DNA of 64,000 nt from NCBI GenBank assembly GCA_034436555.1, contig DAOTUU010000048.1, positions 150,142 to 214,141 of the forward strand, read 5' to 3'. Positions within the stretch are counted from its first letter, which is position 1. Every line of letters begins with the position of its first letter. The notes under the pieces were generated by a model. The model did not search any database, was not told where the DNA came from, and saw only the letters and a program-made list of their open reading frames with translations. The stretch is from JAFMJV01 sp034436555 (lineage in GTDB: Bacteria > Chloroflexota > Limnocylindria > Limnocylindrales > CSP1-4). Made by a program: the position numbers and the translations under genes. Shown here piece by piece: positions 17,944-27,751 of this stretch.

Positions 17944-19358
17944 CACGAACGCCCGGTCCCGATCGAGCGCCCGGCGCCGGCCGTTGCCGATCGCAGCGTC
18001 CGAGGCAGGAACCGCTCGAGCAGCGCCATCAGACCCGGCCTCGCGGCACCCGCGTCGAGCCAGGCCCGGACCACATCCTCGCCGGTCACGAGCGCGAACC
18101 GGTGCTGGGCGATGAAGCCGCGCATCGTGGCGAAGAACGCGCGGTCGCCGAGGAACCGGCGGACGCCCTGGATCATCGCGGCGCCCTTCTCGTAGACGGT
18201 CTCCACGTACCCCCCGCAGCCCCACCGGTCGAACCGGTCCGGGAAGGCCGTCACGGGCGAGTCGACGGGTCTCCGCGAGCAGTACCCCCATGCGCGTCGT
18301 CCGAAGAGCGCGTGCTCGCTGAAGGTCGCGAAGGCCTCGTCGACCCACGGCTCGCGCAGCTGATCGTCTCCCACGAGGGCGTAGAACCACTGGTGGGCGA
18401 CCTCGTGGCGCACCACCTCCGGATTCGCGTAGGTGTCGGTACCGAGGAACACGAGCCCAGGCGACTCGGTGGCGATCCAGCCGCCCGGGGTCGGCGCCAC
18501 GACCAGCTCGGGCCAGGGATAGGGGCCGTAGGCGTCGTCATAGGTCTGCAGCGCCCCGACGGCGAGGCGGAGCGCTCGCCGGCCGTCGGTCCCGACGGGG
18601 GCGAACACCCGGACCCGGACCCCGTCACGCGTGACGGCGGACCAGCGGCGAAGGTGCCGCGCCAGGGCGAACGCGTAGTCTCGCGCGTGGTCCAGGCGGT
18701 AGATCTGGCGTCCATCCCGCGTGACCGTCCGGTGACCCGGAGCCGCCACCACCAGGCCTGGGTCGGTCTGCAGGTCGAGCGTGATGCTCGACGCCGCCGG
18801 GGAGACCTGGGAGTCGCCCGGGTTGCGGAGGCCGTGCCCATCGGAGAGCAGCGGGAACCAGTCGGCGACCCGCAGGACCCCGTCGGCCTTGGACAGCCGG
18901 GCGTGGAGCGAGTCCGCGACATCGGGCCCCGGCCGGTCGGTGAAGCGGATGACCACCCGGGTCGAGCGTCCGCCCTCCAGGGGCCGCGGGAGACGGACGC
19001 GCATCGAAGCCACGTCCGGGAAGTCGAACCGTGTCCGATGACCGTCGACGGTGACCGACCGCACGTCCATCTCGCCGTAGGCGCGCGCGAGGACCGAGAG
19101 GCGGAGCGCGGCGACCGCGGCCCCGGTCGTGTTGGTGATGTCGATCGACTCCACGACGTCCAGGCGGGGGCCATCGAACGACAGGTCGACGCGAAGGGTG
19201 TAGGCGGCGGTGAGCCCCAGGGAGGACCCCTCGGGCGCGGACGCGGCATCGGCCACCGTGGTGGTGGCGAGAAGCAGGGCCGTCAGGAACAGGACGATGG
19301 AACCGAGGCGCCGACCGCGGTGCTGCTGGCGGTCGGGGGATCCGGGTGAGCTGGACAT
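17943..19358 (-). CDS. Secreted M1-family metallopeptidase
   Basis: 471 residues with a hydrophobic N-terminal signal or anchor (LGSIVLFLTALLLATTTVAD). An N-terminal beta domain typical of M1 aminopeptidases is followed by the zinc site HEVAH near residue 316 and the third ligand in PWVDEAF about 19 residues later (gluzincin HExxH-x18-E). The usual GAMEN substrate-binding motif is replaced by ATESPG, so exopeptidase specificity is uncertain. Shorter than classical M1 enzymes (800-900 aa). GGAG lies upstream of ATG 19358. It overlaps the ECF sigma gene downstream. Confidence 0.85.
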   Translation of the reverse strand: MSSSPGSPDRQQHRGRRLGSIVLFLTALLLATTTVADAASAPEGSSLGLTAAYTLRVDLSFDGPRLDVVESIDITNTTGAAVAALRLSVLARAYGEMDVRSVTVDGHRTRFDFPDVASMRVRLPRPLEGGRSTRVVIRFTDRPGPDVADSLHARLSKADGVLRVADWFPLLSDGHGLRNPGDSQVSPAASSITLDLQTDPGLVVAAPGHRTVTRDGRQIYRLDHARDYAFALARHLRRWSAVTRDGVRVRVFAPVGTDGRRALRLAVGALQTYDDAYGPYPWPELVVAPTPGGWIATESPGLVFLGTDTYANPEVVRHEVAHQWFYALVGDDQLREPWVDEAFATFSEHALFGRRAWGYCSRRPVDSPVTAFPDRFDRWGCGGYVETVYEKGAAMIQGVRRFLGDRAFFATMRGFIAQHRFALVTGEDVVRAWLDAGAARPGLMALLERFLPRTLRSATAGAGRSIGTGRS

Positions 19359-19595
19359 CTCGTCGGTCTCCGCTGCATGACGATTGGCAGCTCGACCGTC
19401 GAGATAAGGCGTGGGGTGGCGCGTCAGTCGTGCGGAGGGGTCCGGACCTCAGACCTGGCGGCGGGCATCCCTATCGGGCGCGGGGTCTCGCCCCGCCGCG
19501 CGGAGGGTTCTCAGGCGCGCGGGCCGCGGCGCGCGTGCCGGGTAAGGGGTGCGGCATCCGCGACCGCGGCGCACCAGCGACAGGACCCGCGGGTG

Positions 19596-22500
19596 TCAGC
19601 CCAGGCCGAGCCGGTGCGCCACGACAGCGGCCTCGCTCCGCCCTTCCACGCCCAGTTTCGAGAGGATGTTGGAGACATGGACGCTGGCGGTCTTCTCGCT
19701 GATGAACAGCTGCTCCGCGATCTGCCGGTTGGTGCGGCCGGCTGCCACCAGTGCGAGCACCTCGTGTTCGCGCGCGGTCAGGCCCAGCCGGGCAGCCTCC
19801 ACCTGGAGCCCGAGGGCTCCCTGGGACGCAGGTACCAGTGACGGGCCGCCGATGACCATCCGCGCGCGTCGGGCCAGTGCCTCCAGCTCCTCGCGCATCG
19901 GGTGCGCGCCGAGCGCGATGCAGCGCTCGAGGGCTGCCGTGATGAGGGAGGAGGCCACGGCCCGGTCGCCGTGCGCCGCGAGCACGGCCTCCGCCTGGCG
20001 ATACCGTGCGTAGCTCGCGGGGTAGGGCTGGGCCATCCGCTCACAGGCCTCGACCGCGGCGGCCCACGCCGCAGGATCGGATGGGCCCACGGCACGCGAC
20101 CACTCGGCCTCCGCGAGGGACGCCCAGGCTGTCGACGGAGGCGCGAGGCCGGCTCGGGTCGGTTCGAGCGAGGTGTTCCGGGCGGCGATGGCGTCCCGCA
20201 GCTCGGCTGCGCGCGCGAGCGCGTCGGTGAGCCGTTCTGTCGACCGGTGCGCCCGCGCAAGGACCGCGAGGTCGGCGCACGCACGCAGGCCCAGCACCAG
20301 CAACGGAGCCACGGTCATGGCACTCCCGTGACCGACGCGCTCGATGCCGGCAGACGCCGCACGCAGCGCGTCGGCCGGTCGTCGACGCCACAGCGCCAGC
20401 TCCGCGAGGGTGGCCTGGACCGGCCCGATGCACTGGCGATCCATGGTCCGGGCGGCGCGGGCCTCGATCGCCTGCAGCTCGTGCTCGGCCCGATCGAACT
20501 CGCCACGCACCGTCGCCAGACGTGCGCCGAGCTCACGGGCCAGGATCTCGTTCAGACCGAACGCCCCGATCAGCTCGACCTGGTGGACGGCCTCCTCGCT
20601 CTCGCTCCAGCGTCCGAGCGCGAACAGCAGGTCGGCCGCGTTGCACAGGAGGTGCGTGCCCAGGAACGCCAGGAAGCCCAGCCTCCGGGCGATCGCCACG
20701 GCCTCGAACGCGAGTTCGATCGCCTCCGCGTAGCGGCCAGCCACCTTGAGCACCCACACCTGGTTCGTGTACGCCCGGCCGATGTCGTCCACATCACCGA
20801 TCTCCTGCGCGATCCGGAGCGCATCACGCAGGTCCTGGAGGGCCTCCTCGATCTCCCCGTCCTGGCTGCGAGCGACCGCCCGGCTGTTGCGGGCATGACC
20901 CTCGATCTGGTGCGCCCCGGCAGTGACCGCCAGCGCCACCGCCTCTTCCGCCAGGGGCCGCGCCTCCGCGTACCGGTCTTGCAGGTTCAGGATCTGCGCG
21001 AGCCCGGCCAGAGCGCGCGCCCTGGCCTCCGGCGGGGAGCCTGAGGGCACGAGGGCGACTGCGGTCCGGTGTGCCTCGAGCGCGAGGTCCCCGTGGCCGC
21101 TGATCCACTCCGCGCGCCCGAGGCGCACCCGGAGCATCGCGGCGCGCACCGGATCCTGCGAGGGCTCGACGAGGGCGAGCGCGGCGACGAGGTGCGCCAC
21201 GGATCGGGCCGGGTCGCTGAACCGAGCGGCGCCAGCCGCCGCTGTCAGCACCTCGACATGGTCGGAGCCGGTCCGAGCCACGGCCTCCGGGACCCGGTCC
21301 CAGAGCTCCAGCGCTCGCTCGTACCAGGCGAGCGCCTCGGCGAAGGCATAGCCTGCCTCCGCGATCCGAGCGGCGCGCAGCGCCGCATCGAAGGCTCGCG
21401 GCAGATCGTGGGCCGCGCCCCAGTGAAAGGCCAGCTCGGAGGCCACGGTCGCGTCCGGCTGGCGCCCGTCATCCCGGGAGACCGCCGCCTCGAGGATCTG
21501 CGCGAACGCCGCGTGCAGGCGACTTCGCTCGCCGGGCAGCAGGTCGTCGTAGACGACCTCCTGGAGCAGCGCGTGGCGAAAGACGAACCGCTCCTCCGCC
21601 GAGCGCTCGTCGGGGACGAGGATCTGACGCGCGACGGTCTCTCGGAGCGCCGCGTAGAGGACGGTCTCCGTCATCCCCGTGGCGGCGGCCACCAGCCGCG
21701 GGTCGACGCGGTGACCGCCCGCGGATGCCACGCGCAGCAGCTCCTGCGCATCGGGACCCAGGTCCAGGACTCGCGCCAGGAGCACGGCGCGAAGGGTCGG
21801 CGGGAGCTCGGACGCTCGGTCCCGGGCGGCGACCAGCAGCTCCTCCGCGAAGAACGCGTTGCCGTTCGAGCGCGCGTGGATGGTATCGATGAGCCTGGCG
21901 TCGACATCAGGACCGGCGATCGCCCGCAGCATCGCCGCGAGGTCGTGCCGATCGAAGGGCCCGAGCGCCATGGTCTCGGTGCCTCCCGAACGCTCCATCT
22001 CCGCGAGGAACGGGACCAGCGGATGCCGCCGATGGAGCGCGTCGCTGCGATACGTCATGAGCAGCATCACCGGCAGGTCACCGATGTTGCGCACGAGGAA
22101 CCGCACGAGGTCCAGGGTCGAGCGGTCGGACCAGTGGAGGTCCTCGATGACCACGACGACCGGTCCATCCGACGTGAGCCGGGCCAGGAACCCCAGCAGG
22201 AGCTCGAACAGTCGTCCCTGGGAGGAGCCGATGCTCAGCGCGTTCGGGGTGGACGGTCGTACCGCCAGCGATGGACCGAGGTCCGGGACCAGGCGTGCGA
22301 GCTCGGCGCGGCCCGGGCCGATCACCCGCCGGACCCGCTCCTCGGGCGCCGACCGCAGCCACGTCCGGATCGCCTCCACGATCGGCGCGTACGGGATGCC
22401 GCCGTCCCCCAGGTCGATGCAGCCGCCCACCAGGACCAGGGCTCCGGCAGCGCGAGCCGTGGGCATGAAGGCCGCCACGAGGCGCGACTTGCCGACGCCG

Positions 22501-22616
22501 GCCTCGCCCGCGACCAGGACGGCCGCGCTGCCACCCGCACGCGTCCGGCCCAGGGCTGCCGACAGTCGTTCGAGCTCGGTCCTCCGACCGATCAGGGTCG
22601 GGCTGGAGACCCGCAT
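19596..22616 (-). CDS. LuxR-family regulator with AAA ATPase and TPR-like region (LAL type)
   Basis: Large cytoplasmic transcription regulator, 1006 residues. Walker A GEAGVGKS lies near residue 38, Walker B VVVVIEDLHWSD near 155, as in MalT-like/LAL STAND ATPases. The middle (about 400-900) consists of helical repeats rich in Ala/Arg/Glu, most likely TPR-type sensor repeats. The C-terminal LuxR helix-turn-helix reads GLTAREHEVLALVAAGRTNR then QLFISEKTASVHVSNILSKL. The signal is unknown. The ATG at 22616 is 7 nt behind a TACAAT box, which suggests a leaderless mRNA. Confidence 0.93.
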   Translation of the reverse strand: MRVSSPTLIGRRTELERLSAALGRTRAGGSAAVLVAGEAGVGKSRLVAAFMPTARAAGALVLVGGCIDLGDGGIPYAPIVEAIRTWLRSAPEERVRRVIGPGRAELARLVPDLGPSLAVRPSTPNALSIGSSQGRLFELLLGFLARLTSDGPVVVVIEDLHWSDRSTLDLVRFLVRNIGDLPVMLLMTYRSDALHRRHPLVPFLAEMERSGGTETMALGPFDRHDLAAMLRAIAGPDVDARLIDTIHARSNGNAFFAEELLVAARDRASELPPTLRAVLLARVLDLGPDAQELLRVASAGGHRVDPRLVAAATGMTETVLYAALRETVARQILVPDERSAEERFVFRHALLQEVVYDDLLPGERSRLHAAFAQILEAAVSRDDGRQPDATVASELAFHWGAAHDLPRAFDAALRAARIAEAGYAFAEALAWYERALELWDRVPEAVARTGSDHVEVLTAAAGAARFSDPARSVAHLVAALALVEPSQDPVRAAMLRVRLGRAEWISGHGDLALEAHRTAVALVPSGSPPEARARALAGLAQILNLQDRYAEARPLAEEAVALAVTAGAHQIEGHARNSRAVARSQDGEIEEALQDLRDALRIAQEIGDVDDIGRAYTNQVWVLKVAGRYAEAIELAFEAVAIARRLGFLAFLGTHLLCNAADLLFALGRWSESEEAVHQVELIGAFGLNEILARELGARLATVRGEFDRAEHELQAIEARAARTMDRQCIGPVQATLAELALWRRRPADALRAASAGIERVGHGSAMTVAPLLVLGLRACADLAVLARAHRSTERLTDALARAAELRDAIAARNTSLEPTRAGLAPPSTAWASLAEAEWSRAVGPSDPAAWAAAVEACERMAQPYPASYARYRQAEAVLAAHGDRAVASSLITAALERCIALGAHPMREELEALARRARMVIGGPSLVPASQGALGLQVEAARLGLTAREHEVLALVAAGRTNRQIAEQLFISEKTASVHVSNILSKLGVEGRSEAAVVAHRLGLG

Positions 22617-22623
22617 GCGGGGG

Positions 22624-22629
22624 ATTGTA
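22624..22629 (-). promoter_or_regulatory. -10-like box of the LuxR-type gene
   Basis: TACAAT on the minus strand (22629 to 22624), 7 nt before the ATG at 22616. With usual spacing, transcription would start at or next to the A of the ATG. No clear -35 hexamer and no Shine-Dalgarno sequence are seen. Confidence 0.5.
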
Positions 22630-22990
22630 GGCCCGTCGTCGCGAGTGCCGACCGGGAGCCAGGGTGTGACACGCGCCGGGTCCCTGCGTCAGGACCATGT
22701 CGGGCCGCGCGACCGGATGCGGCCCATCGCCGACGGAGGCACGCAGCGGCATGGCGCCGAACAGGGAGTCCGCATCCGAGGCAGCCTGGCGATCGACGCT
22801 CACGATCGCCGGGGCTGGAGCGGTCGGGTCGGCCGCGCGTGGCTGGCTGGACACCGACGGACGTCCGCACGGTCCGCGCCCGGCCGGCCGCATGGCCGGG
22901 AGGCGGCCCACGCTGGTCAGCGGCGCCCGCGCGGTCGTGTCACGGGTGCTGCGCGCGGCAGGCGTCGCGCTGAGGTGGGTGCTCTCCGCG
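22630..22990. other. Intergenic region, nothing recognised
   Basis: About 360 nt between the LuxR-type regulator and the small membrane protein gene. Short frames exist on both strands but show no family pattern, signal sequence or ribosome site. No repeats above background were noticed. Confidence 0.4.
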
Positions 22991-23266
22991 TCAGGGAGTT
23001 GCCGTTCGGCGCGCGAGGGCGAGGCCGGCGGTGAGCGCGGCGACCACCGCGCCACCGATCATGACCGGCAGGCCGTACCCGATGGACAGCGACAGCCCTT
23101 CGATGTCCACGTCCTGGCCGCGCTGGTGCAGCGTCTCCGCCACGCCCGTCAGGGCCGCGACCACCGCCACGATCAGCGCCAGCACGGCAGCCGATCGTGA
23201 ACGGTCACCTGCCGGACACGGCTTTACCGACCTCCCCGAACGGTCGCCACCACCATCGACCCACAA
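22991..23266 (-). CDS. Small membrane protein, hypothetical
   Basis: About 91 residues from a TTG at 23266; two hydrophobic segments (AAVLALIVAVVAALTG and PVMIGGAVVAALTAGLAL) separated by a polar loop. The exact start is uncertain: the first 25 residues look non-coding-like, and a GTG near the first helix would give about 64 residues. It lies 9 nt behind another small membrane protein gene on the same strand, suggesting a two-gene operon. Family unknown. Confidence 0.45.
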   Translation of the reverse strand: MWVDGGGDRSGRSVKPCPAGDRSRSAAVLALIVAVVAALTGVAETLHQRGQDVDIEGLSLSIGYGLPVMIGGAVVAALTAGLALARRTATP

Positions 23267-23275
23267 CGGCTCATA

Positions 23276-23533
23276 TCAGGCGTTGGCGGCGATGAGACTC
23301 CAGATGGTCACCGCGATGGCGAGGACGGCCATCCCCACGCCCGCCACGATGAGGCCCAGCGCGGCGCTGGTCACGATGAGGTCCCGCCGGACGTGCGGCG
23401 GCGGGGGCGGCGACGGAGGCCAGTCGGGGATCGGCTCCGGTCGGCGCTGGAGGAGCATGGCGAAGCCCGCCAGCAGCAGGGCCGCAGCGAGGACGCCGAA
23501 CTGGAAGAGGGTCTGAAGCGGGTCCGTCGACAT
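23276..23533 (-). CDS. Small membrane protein, hypothetical
   Basis: 85 residues, MSTDPLQTLFQFGVLAAALL with a first membrane helix, then a Pro-rich loop (IPDWPPSPPPPPHVRRD), and a second helix LGLIVAGVGMAVLAIAV. Both ends face the same side by prediction. An alternative ATG at 23545 adds four residues. No family recognised. Adjacent to a similar two-helix protein gene downstream. Confidence 0.5.
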   Translation of the reverse strand: MSTDPLQTLFQFGVLAAALLLAGFAMLLQRRPEPIPDWPPSPPPPPHVRRDLIVTSAALGLIVAGVGMAVLAIAVTIWSLIAANA

Positions 23534-23800
23534 GGACCAGAGCATGCGTCCGGGGCCTGCCGCGCTCAATGGGCACATGGTCGGGCGATGGCGACACGCC
23601 GGGTGCCCGAGCGGGTGACCACCATGCTCGGGGGGCAGGGTGCGGTCGCGTGGCATGGGGACGGAAGATGACCGGTCGCCTCGGCCGACCGGGCGACGGT
23701 GGTACGGGGTCCCCCGGGCCTGAATCGACATGGCGTCGGGGCCCGCCTGGCAGATGGATCGGGTGGCGCTCCGACCTCCGCACGAGGCGTGGGAGCGCGA

Positions 23801-23870
23801 TGCCCGGCCCGGGGGCCGGATGCCCGGCCCGGGGGCCGGATGCCCGGTCCGCGGGCCGGATGCCCGCGCC
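23801..23870. repeat. 20-nt tandem repeat, 3.5 copies
   Basis: Unit TGCCCGGCCCGGGGGCCGGA at 23801-23820 and 23821-23840 (identical), a variant at 23841-23860, and a half copy after it. It contains the palindrome CCCGGGGGCC. It lies in the 370-nt gene-free stretch before the 151-aa gene; no coding function is apparent. Confidence 0.85.
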
Positions 23871-23901
23871 GCGACCGCACCCGGTGGGGCATCATCCGCA
23901 C

Positions 23902-24357
23902 ATGACCGACGAGCAGTCCGCCCGGGTGTTCGACATGCCGCACGCGCGCGTGACGCTCACGCCGGTGGGTCCGAACGTGGAGATCGAGGTCTGGCCCAAA
24001 GCCGGCCAAAGCGCCTATGCGGTGGTCAGCCCGGGCGTCGCGATCCTCATCGCCCGCCAGCTCGTGGAGCTCGCGGCCACGCTCCTGCCGGCCGACCAGG
24101 TGATGGGCGCGCTGACGCACGGGCTCGATGCCGACCAGGCCTCTGCGATCTCCGGCGCGCTGGTCAGCCTGGAGCCGTCCAAACCGACCGCGCCAGGATC
24201 CGCGGGGCCGGGCGCAGCGGCGACGGACACCGATCGTGCACCGGCGACCGACCCCCTTCCGGACGCATCGGGGACCGAGGACGCGGACCCGCCGACGAAC
24301 ATCGTGGACCTGGCCAGCCGCCGACGCACCGGACGGCCGCCGCCCGCAGGCGCCTGA
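23902..24357 (+). CDS. Hypothetical protein (151 aa)
   Basis: N-terminal half (residues 1-95) is a compact predicted domain: beta strands RVTLTPVGPNVEIEVWPKAG and a helix VAILIARQLVELAATLLPAD. The C-terminal half is Ala/Pro/Asp-rich and disordered, ending in a basic ASRRRTGRPPPAG tail. No family recognised. A CATCAT box lies 6 nt before the ATG, so a leaderless message is possible. It precedes the flavoprotein-ETF operon by 111 nt. Confidence 0.6.
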   Translation: MTDEQSARVFDMPHARVTLTPVGPNVEIEVWPKAGQSAYAVVSPGVAILIARQLVELAATLLPADQVMGALTHGLDADQASAISGALVSLEPSKPTAPGSAGPGAAATDTDRAPATDPLPDASGTEDADPPTNIVDLASRRRTGRPPPAGA

Positions 24358-24468
24358 CCGGGCGAGGCACCCTGAACGCCGCCCATCCGGCGGTGTACCC
24401 TCGCGGACGCGGACGCGCGCCCGTGGTCGTCCGGACCCGGTGGCACGTCACCTCGTGAGGAACCCGCC

Positions 24469-26976
24469 TTGGAACGTCTCCCTGCCCGCGCGAAGGTGGT
24501 CATCATCGGTGCCGGGATCGTCGGCAACAGCATCGCGTACCACCTCGCCGCGCTCGGCTGGCGGGACCTGCTGCTCATCGACAAGGGGCCCATGCCCAAC
24601 CCCGGCGGCTCGACCGGGCACGCGTCCAACTTCCTGTTCCTGGTCGACCACAACAAGGAGATGACGGCGCTCACCCTCGAGAGCGCCCGCCAGTATCGCG
24701 CGTGGGGTGTCTACACCGAGTGCGGCGGCATCGAGGTGGCGCGCTCCGAGACGCGCATGGCGGAGCTGCGTCGGCGCATGGATTCCGCGCTGACCTGGGG
24801 CATCGACGACGCCCGCCTCATCACGCCCGCGGAGATCAAGGCGCTCGTGCCCTTCATCGACGAGTCGATCCTGCTCGGCGGGTTCCACACGCCGGGCGTG
24901 GGCGTCTGTGACTCGCTCCGGTTCGGCACGCTGTGCCGGGAGAGGGCGGTCGAGATGGGTGCCCTGACGGTCGCCCCGATGACCCAGGTCACCGGCATGG
25001 ACGTGCAGGATGGCCGGATCCGGAGCGTGGTCACGGACCGCGGCACGGTGGAGGCGGAGCACGTGGTCATCGCGTGCGGGGTCTGGTCGCCGCTGCTCGC
25101 GGAGATGGCGGGAGCGCACATCCCGCTCACCCCGGTGGTCCATCAGATGATCGACGTCGGCCCGGTGCCGCGATTCGCGACCACGGACCGGGCGATCGCC
25201 TTCCCCATCGTGCGCGACATGGACGTGCTGATGTACGAGCGCCAGGACGGCGTGGGCCTGGAGATCGGCTCGTACGCCCACCGGTCGATCCTGCACGACC
25301 CGGAGACCATCCCCTCGATCGAGGACGCCGCCCTGTCCCCCACGGAGTTCCCGTTCACGCAGGACGACTTCGACCCGCAGATGGAGGACGCCCTCGCGCT
25401 CATGCCGGAGATCGTGGGCGACGAATCGGTGGGGGTGAAGTACGCCATCAACGGGCTCATCTCGCTCACCCCCGACGGGATGCCCGTGCTGGGCGAGACC
25501 CCGGAGGTGCGGGGGCTCTGGTCGGCCGCCGCGGTGTGGGTGAAGGAGGGCCCGGCGGTCGGTCGCTGCATCGCCGAGTGGATGATCCATGGGGAGCCGT
25601 CCATCGACCTGGGCCAGTCGGACATCTCCCGATTCCACGCGCACCAGCGGACGCGCCGCCACACCAAGGCGCGCGCCTTCGAGGCGTTCCCCAAGACGTA
25701 CGGCATCGTCCACCCCGCGGAGCAGTACGCGTCCGACCGACCGCTGCGCATCTCACCCATGCACGGCTGGCACGAGGCGCACGGCGCCACCTTCTTCGAG
25801 GTCGCAGGCTGGGAGCGACCCCAGTGGTACGCCGCGAACGCGCCGCTCGTGGAGCGCCACGGCGTGCAGACCCGCCCGAACGAATGGGACGCCCGCTGGT
25901 GGTCGCCGATCATCAACGCGGAGCACCTCGCGATGCGCGAGCACGCCGGCATCTTCGACCTGTCCTCGTTCGTGATCTTCGACGTGGTGGGTCCGGGCGC
26001 CCTCGCCGCGGTGCAGTCGGTGGCCATGCGCCAGGCAGACGTAGCGGTGGGCCGCGTGATCTACACGCCGGTCCTCTCGGAGGCGGGCGGCTTCCGGAGC
26101 GACCTGACCATCATGCGCCTGGCCCGCGACCGCTTCCGCGTGGTCACCGGCGCGGCGCACGGGATGAGCGACCGGAAATGGTTCCGCGACCATCTCCCCC
26201 CGGACGCCGCGATCGTCGACCAGACGTCAGCCCTGACCACCATCGGCATCTGGGGCCCGCGGGCCCGGGACATCGTGGCGTCGGTCACGCGCGCAGACGT
26301 GTCCGACGCCGCGTTCCCGTTCGGCACCTGCCGCACCCTGGAGGTGGGCTCCCAGCTGGTCCTCGCGTCGCGTATCTCCTACGTCGGGGAGCTGGGCTGG
26401 GAGCTGTACCTGCCCATGGAGCAGGGTCTCCGCCTGTGGCAGGAGCTGTGGGCGGCCGGCGCCCCCCACGGCCTGACCGCATGCGGCATGGGCGTGTACG
26501 GCACGACCGGGCGGCTGGAGAAGGCCTACCGCGCGTACGGCGCGGAGCTGGACGGCGACTACACGGTCGTGGAGGCGGGCATGGCGCCCGCGCGGGTCAA
26601 GGCGCAGGCGTTCGTGGGCCGCGACGCGCTGATGCGCCAGCTGGGAGAGCCGCCCGCGGCCCAGCTGTGCACCCTGACGGTGGACGATCATGTCTCGAGC
26701 GGCGGCGAGCGGCGCGTGATGATCGGCCGACCGCCCATCGTGCGATCGGACGGCTCGCCCATCACCGACGCGAAGGGTCGACGCTCGTACGCCACGTCCG
26801 CAGGCGCCGGACCGTCTGTGGGCCGGCACATCCTGCTGGCCTACCTGCCGCCCGAACTCGCCGCGGAGGGCGCGCGCCTCGCGGTCCAGTACTTCATGGA
26901 GCGCTATCCCGTCACGGTCGACGTCGTCGGGGCGCGCCCCCTGTTCGACCCCCAGAACCTGCGGGTCCGGGCCTGA
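24469..26976 (+). CDS. Dimethylglycine/sarcosine dehydrogenase-like FAD protein with GcvT domain
   Basis: 835 residues. The N-terminal DAO-type FAD domain begins KVVIIGAGIVGNSIAYHLAA (GxGxxG near residue 12), with GGSTGHASN and the second flavin contact NGLISLTPDGMPVLGE near 330. From about residue 430 follows an aminomethyltransferase (GcvT) fold with FDLSSFVIFDVVGPGA and SYVGELGWELYLP, as in mitochondrial DMGDH and SARDH. Such enzymes demethylate N-methyl amines, give electrons to ETF and pass the C1 unit to tetrahydrofolate. TTG start with GTGAGGA upstream. etfB starts one base after its stop region, which supports ETF as electron acceptor. Confidence 0.9.
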   Translation: MERLPARAKVVIIGAGIVGNSIAYHLAALGWRDLLLIDKGPMPNPGGSTGHASNFLFLVDHNKEMTALTLESARQYRAWGVYTECGGIEVARSETRMAELRRRMDSALTWGIDDARLITPAEIKALVPFIDESILLGGFHTPGVGVCDSLRFGTLCRERAVEMGALTVAPMTQVTGMDVQDGRIRSVVTDRGTVEAEHVVIACGVWSPLLAEMAGAHIPLTPVVHQMIDVGPVPRFATTDRAIAFPIVRDMDVLMYERQDGVGLEIGSYAHRSILHDPETIPSIEDAALSPTEFPFTQDDFDPQMEDALALMPEIVGDESVGVKYAINGLISLTPDGMPVLGETPEVRGLWSAAAVWVKEGPAVGRCIAEWMIHGEPSIDLGQSDISRFHAHQRTRRHTKARAFEAFPKTYGIVHPAEQYASDRPLRISPMHGWHEAHGATFFEVAGWERPQWYAANAPLVERHGVQTRPNEWDARWWSPIINAEHLAMREHAGIFDLSSFVIFDVVGPGALAAVQSVAMRQADVAVGRVIYTPVLSEAGGFRSDLTIMRLARDRFRVVTGAAHGMSDRKWFRDHLPPDAAIVDQTSALTTIGIWGPRARDIVASVTRADVSDAAFPFGTCRTLEVGSQLVLASRISYVGELGWELYLPMEQGLRLWQELWAAGAPHGLTACGMGVYGTTGRLEKAYRAYGAELDGDYTVVEAGMAPARVKAQAFVGRDALMRQLGEPPAAQLCTLTVDDHVSSGGERRVMIGRPPIVRSDGSPITDAKGRRSYATSAGAGPSVGRHILLAYLPPELAAEGARLAVQYFMERYPVTVDVVGARPLFDPQNLRVRA

Positions 26977-26977
26977 C

Positions 26978-27751
26978 ATGCGCGTCCTCGTCTGCATCAA
27001 GCGCGTCCCGGCCGTCGCCGGGCGCATCACCCTCACCGAGGATGCCCGCGCCATCGACACGCGCCATCTCTCGTTCACCATCGGCCCTCACGAGGAATGT
27101 GCCGTGGAGCAGGCCGTGCAGCTGGTGGAGGCGCACGGCGGCGAGGCCGTGGTCCTCACGCTGGGTCCCGCCGAGGCCCTGGAGCAGCTGCGCGACGCGA
27201 TGGCCCTGGGCGTGGCGCGCGCGGTCCACCTGGTCACCGATGGCCAGGAGTGGGACGGCGCGTCCACCGCGGCCGCGATCGTGGACGCCATCCGGGCGGA
27301 CGAGGCGACTGCGGGCACCTTCGACCTGGTGCTGATGGGCGACCTGGCCGCGGACTCCGGGGGGCACCAGGTGGGGGTCCGGGTGGGGCGGGCGCTGGGC
27401 CGGCCCATGATCGGCGGCATCAAGGGCCTCGCGGTCGCTGCCGGTTCGGTCCGCTGCGAGCAGGAGTCCAGCGGCGGCCGGGATGTGTACGAGCTCCGGC
27501 TGCCCGCCATCGTGGCGGTGCTGGAGGGCCTCAACACGCCGCGCTTCCCGTCGGTGCCGGGGCGGCTCCGCGCCAAGAGCCGGCCGGTGGCCGCGACGCA
27601 TCCGCCGCGACCCGCACAGGGGCTGGAGCTGGTCCGCCTGGAGGTGCCGCAGGGACGCGCCCGGCGCGCCGAGGTCCTGGGGACCGGTCCCGCCGCGGCG
27701 CCGGCCGTGGTCGACCTCCTGGAGCAGCTGGGGGTGCTGCCCGATGCATGA
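26978..27751 (+). CDS. etfB: Electron transfer flavoprotein beta subunit
   Basis: 257 residues with the EtfB start MRVLVCIKRVPAVAG, the segment SFTIGPHEECAVEQAVQL and LVLMGDLAADSGGHQVGV, a match to the usual D-x-x-G-Q-V nucleotide region. Forms the ETF heterodimer with the next gene product. Starts at the end of the flavoprotein gene and overlaps etfA by 8 nt. Confidence 0.93.
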   Translation: MRVLVCIKRVPAVAGRITLTEDARAIDTRHLSFTIGPHEECAVEQAVQLVEAHGGEAVVLTLGPAEALEQLRDAMALGVARAVHLVTDGQEWDGASTAAAIVDAIRADEATAGTFDLVLMGDLAADSGGHQVGVRVGRALGRPMIGGIKGLAVAAGSVRCEQESSGGRDVYELRLPAIVAVLEGLNTPRFPSVPGRLRAKSRPVAATHPPRPAQGLELVRLEVPQGRARRAEVLGTGPAAAPAVVDLLEQLGVLPDA

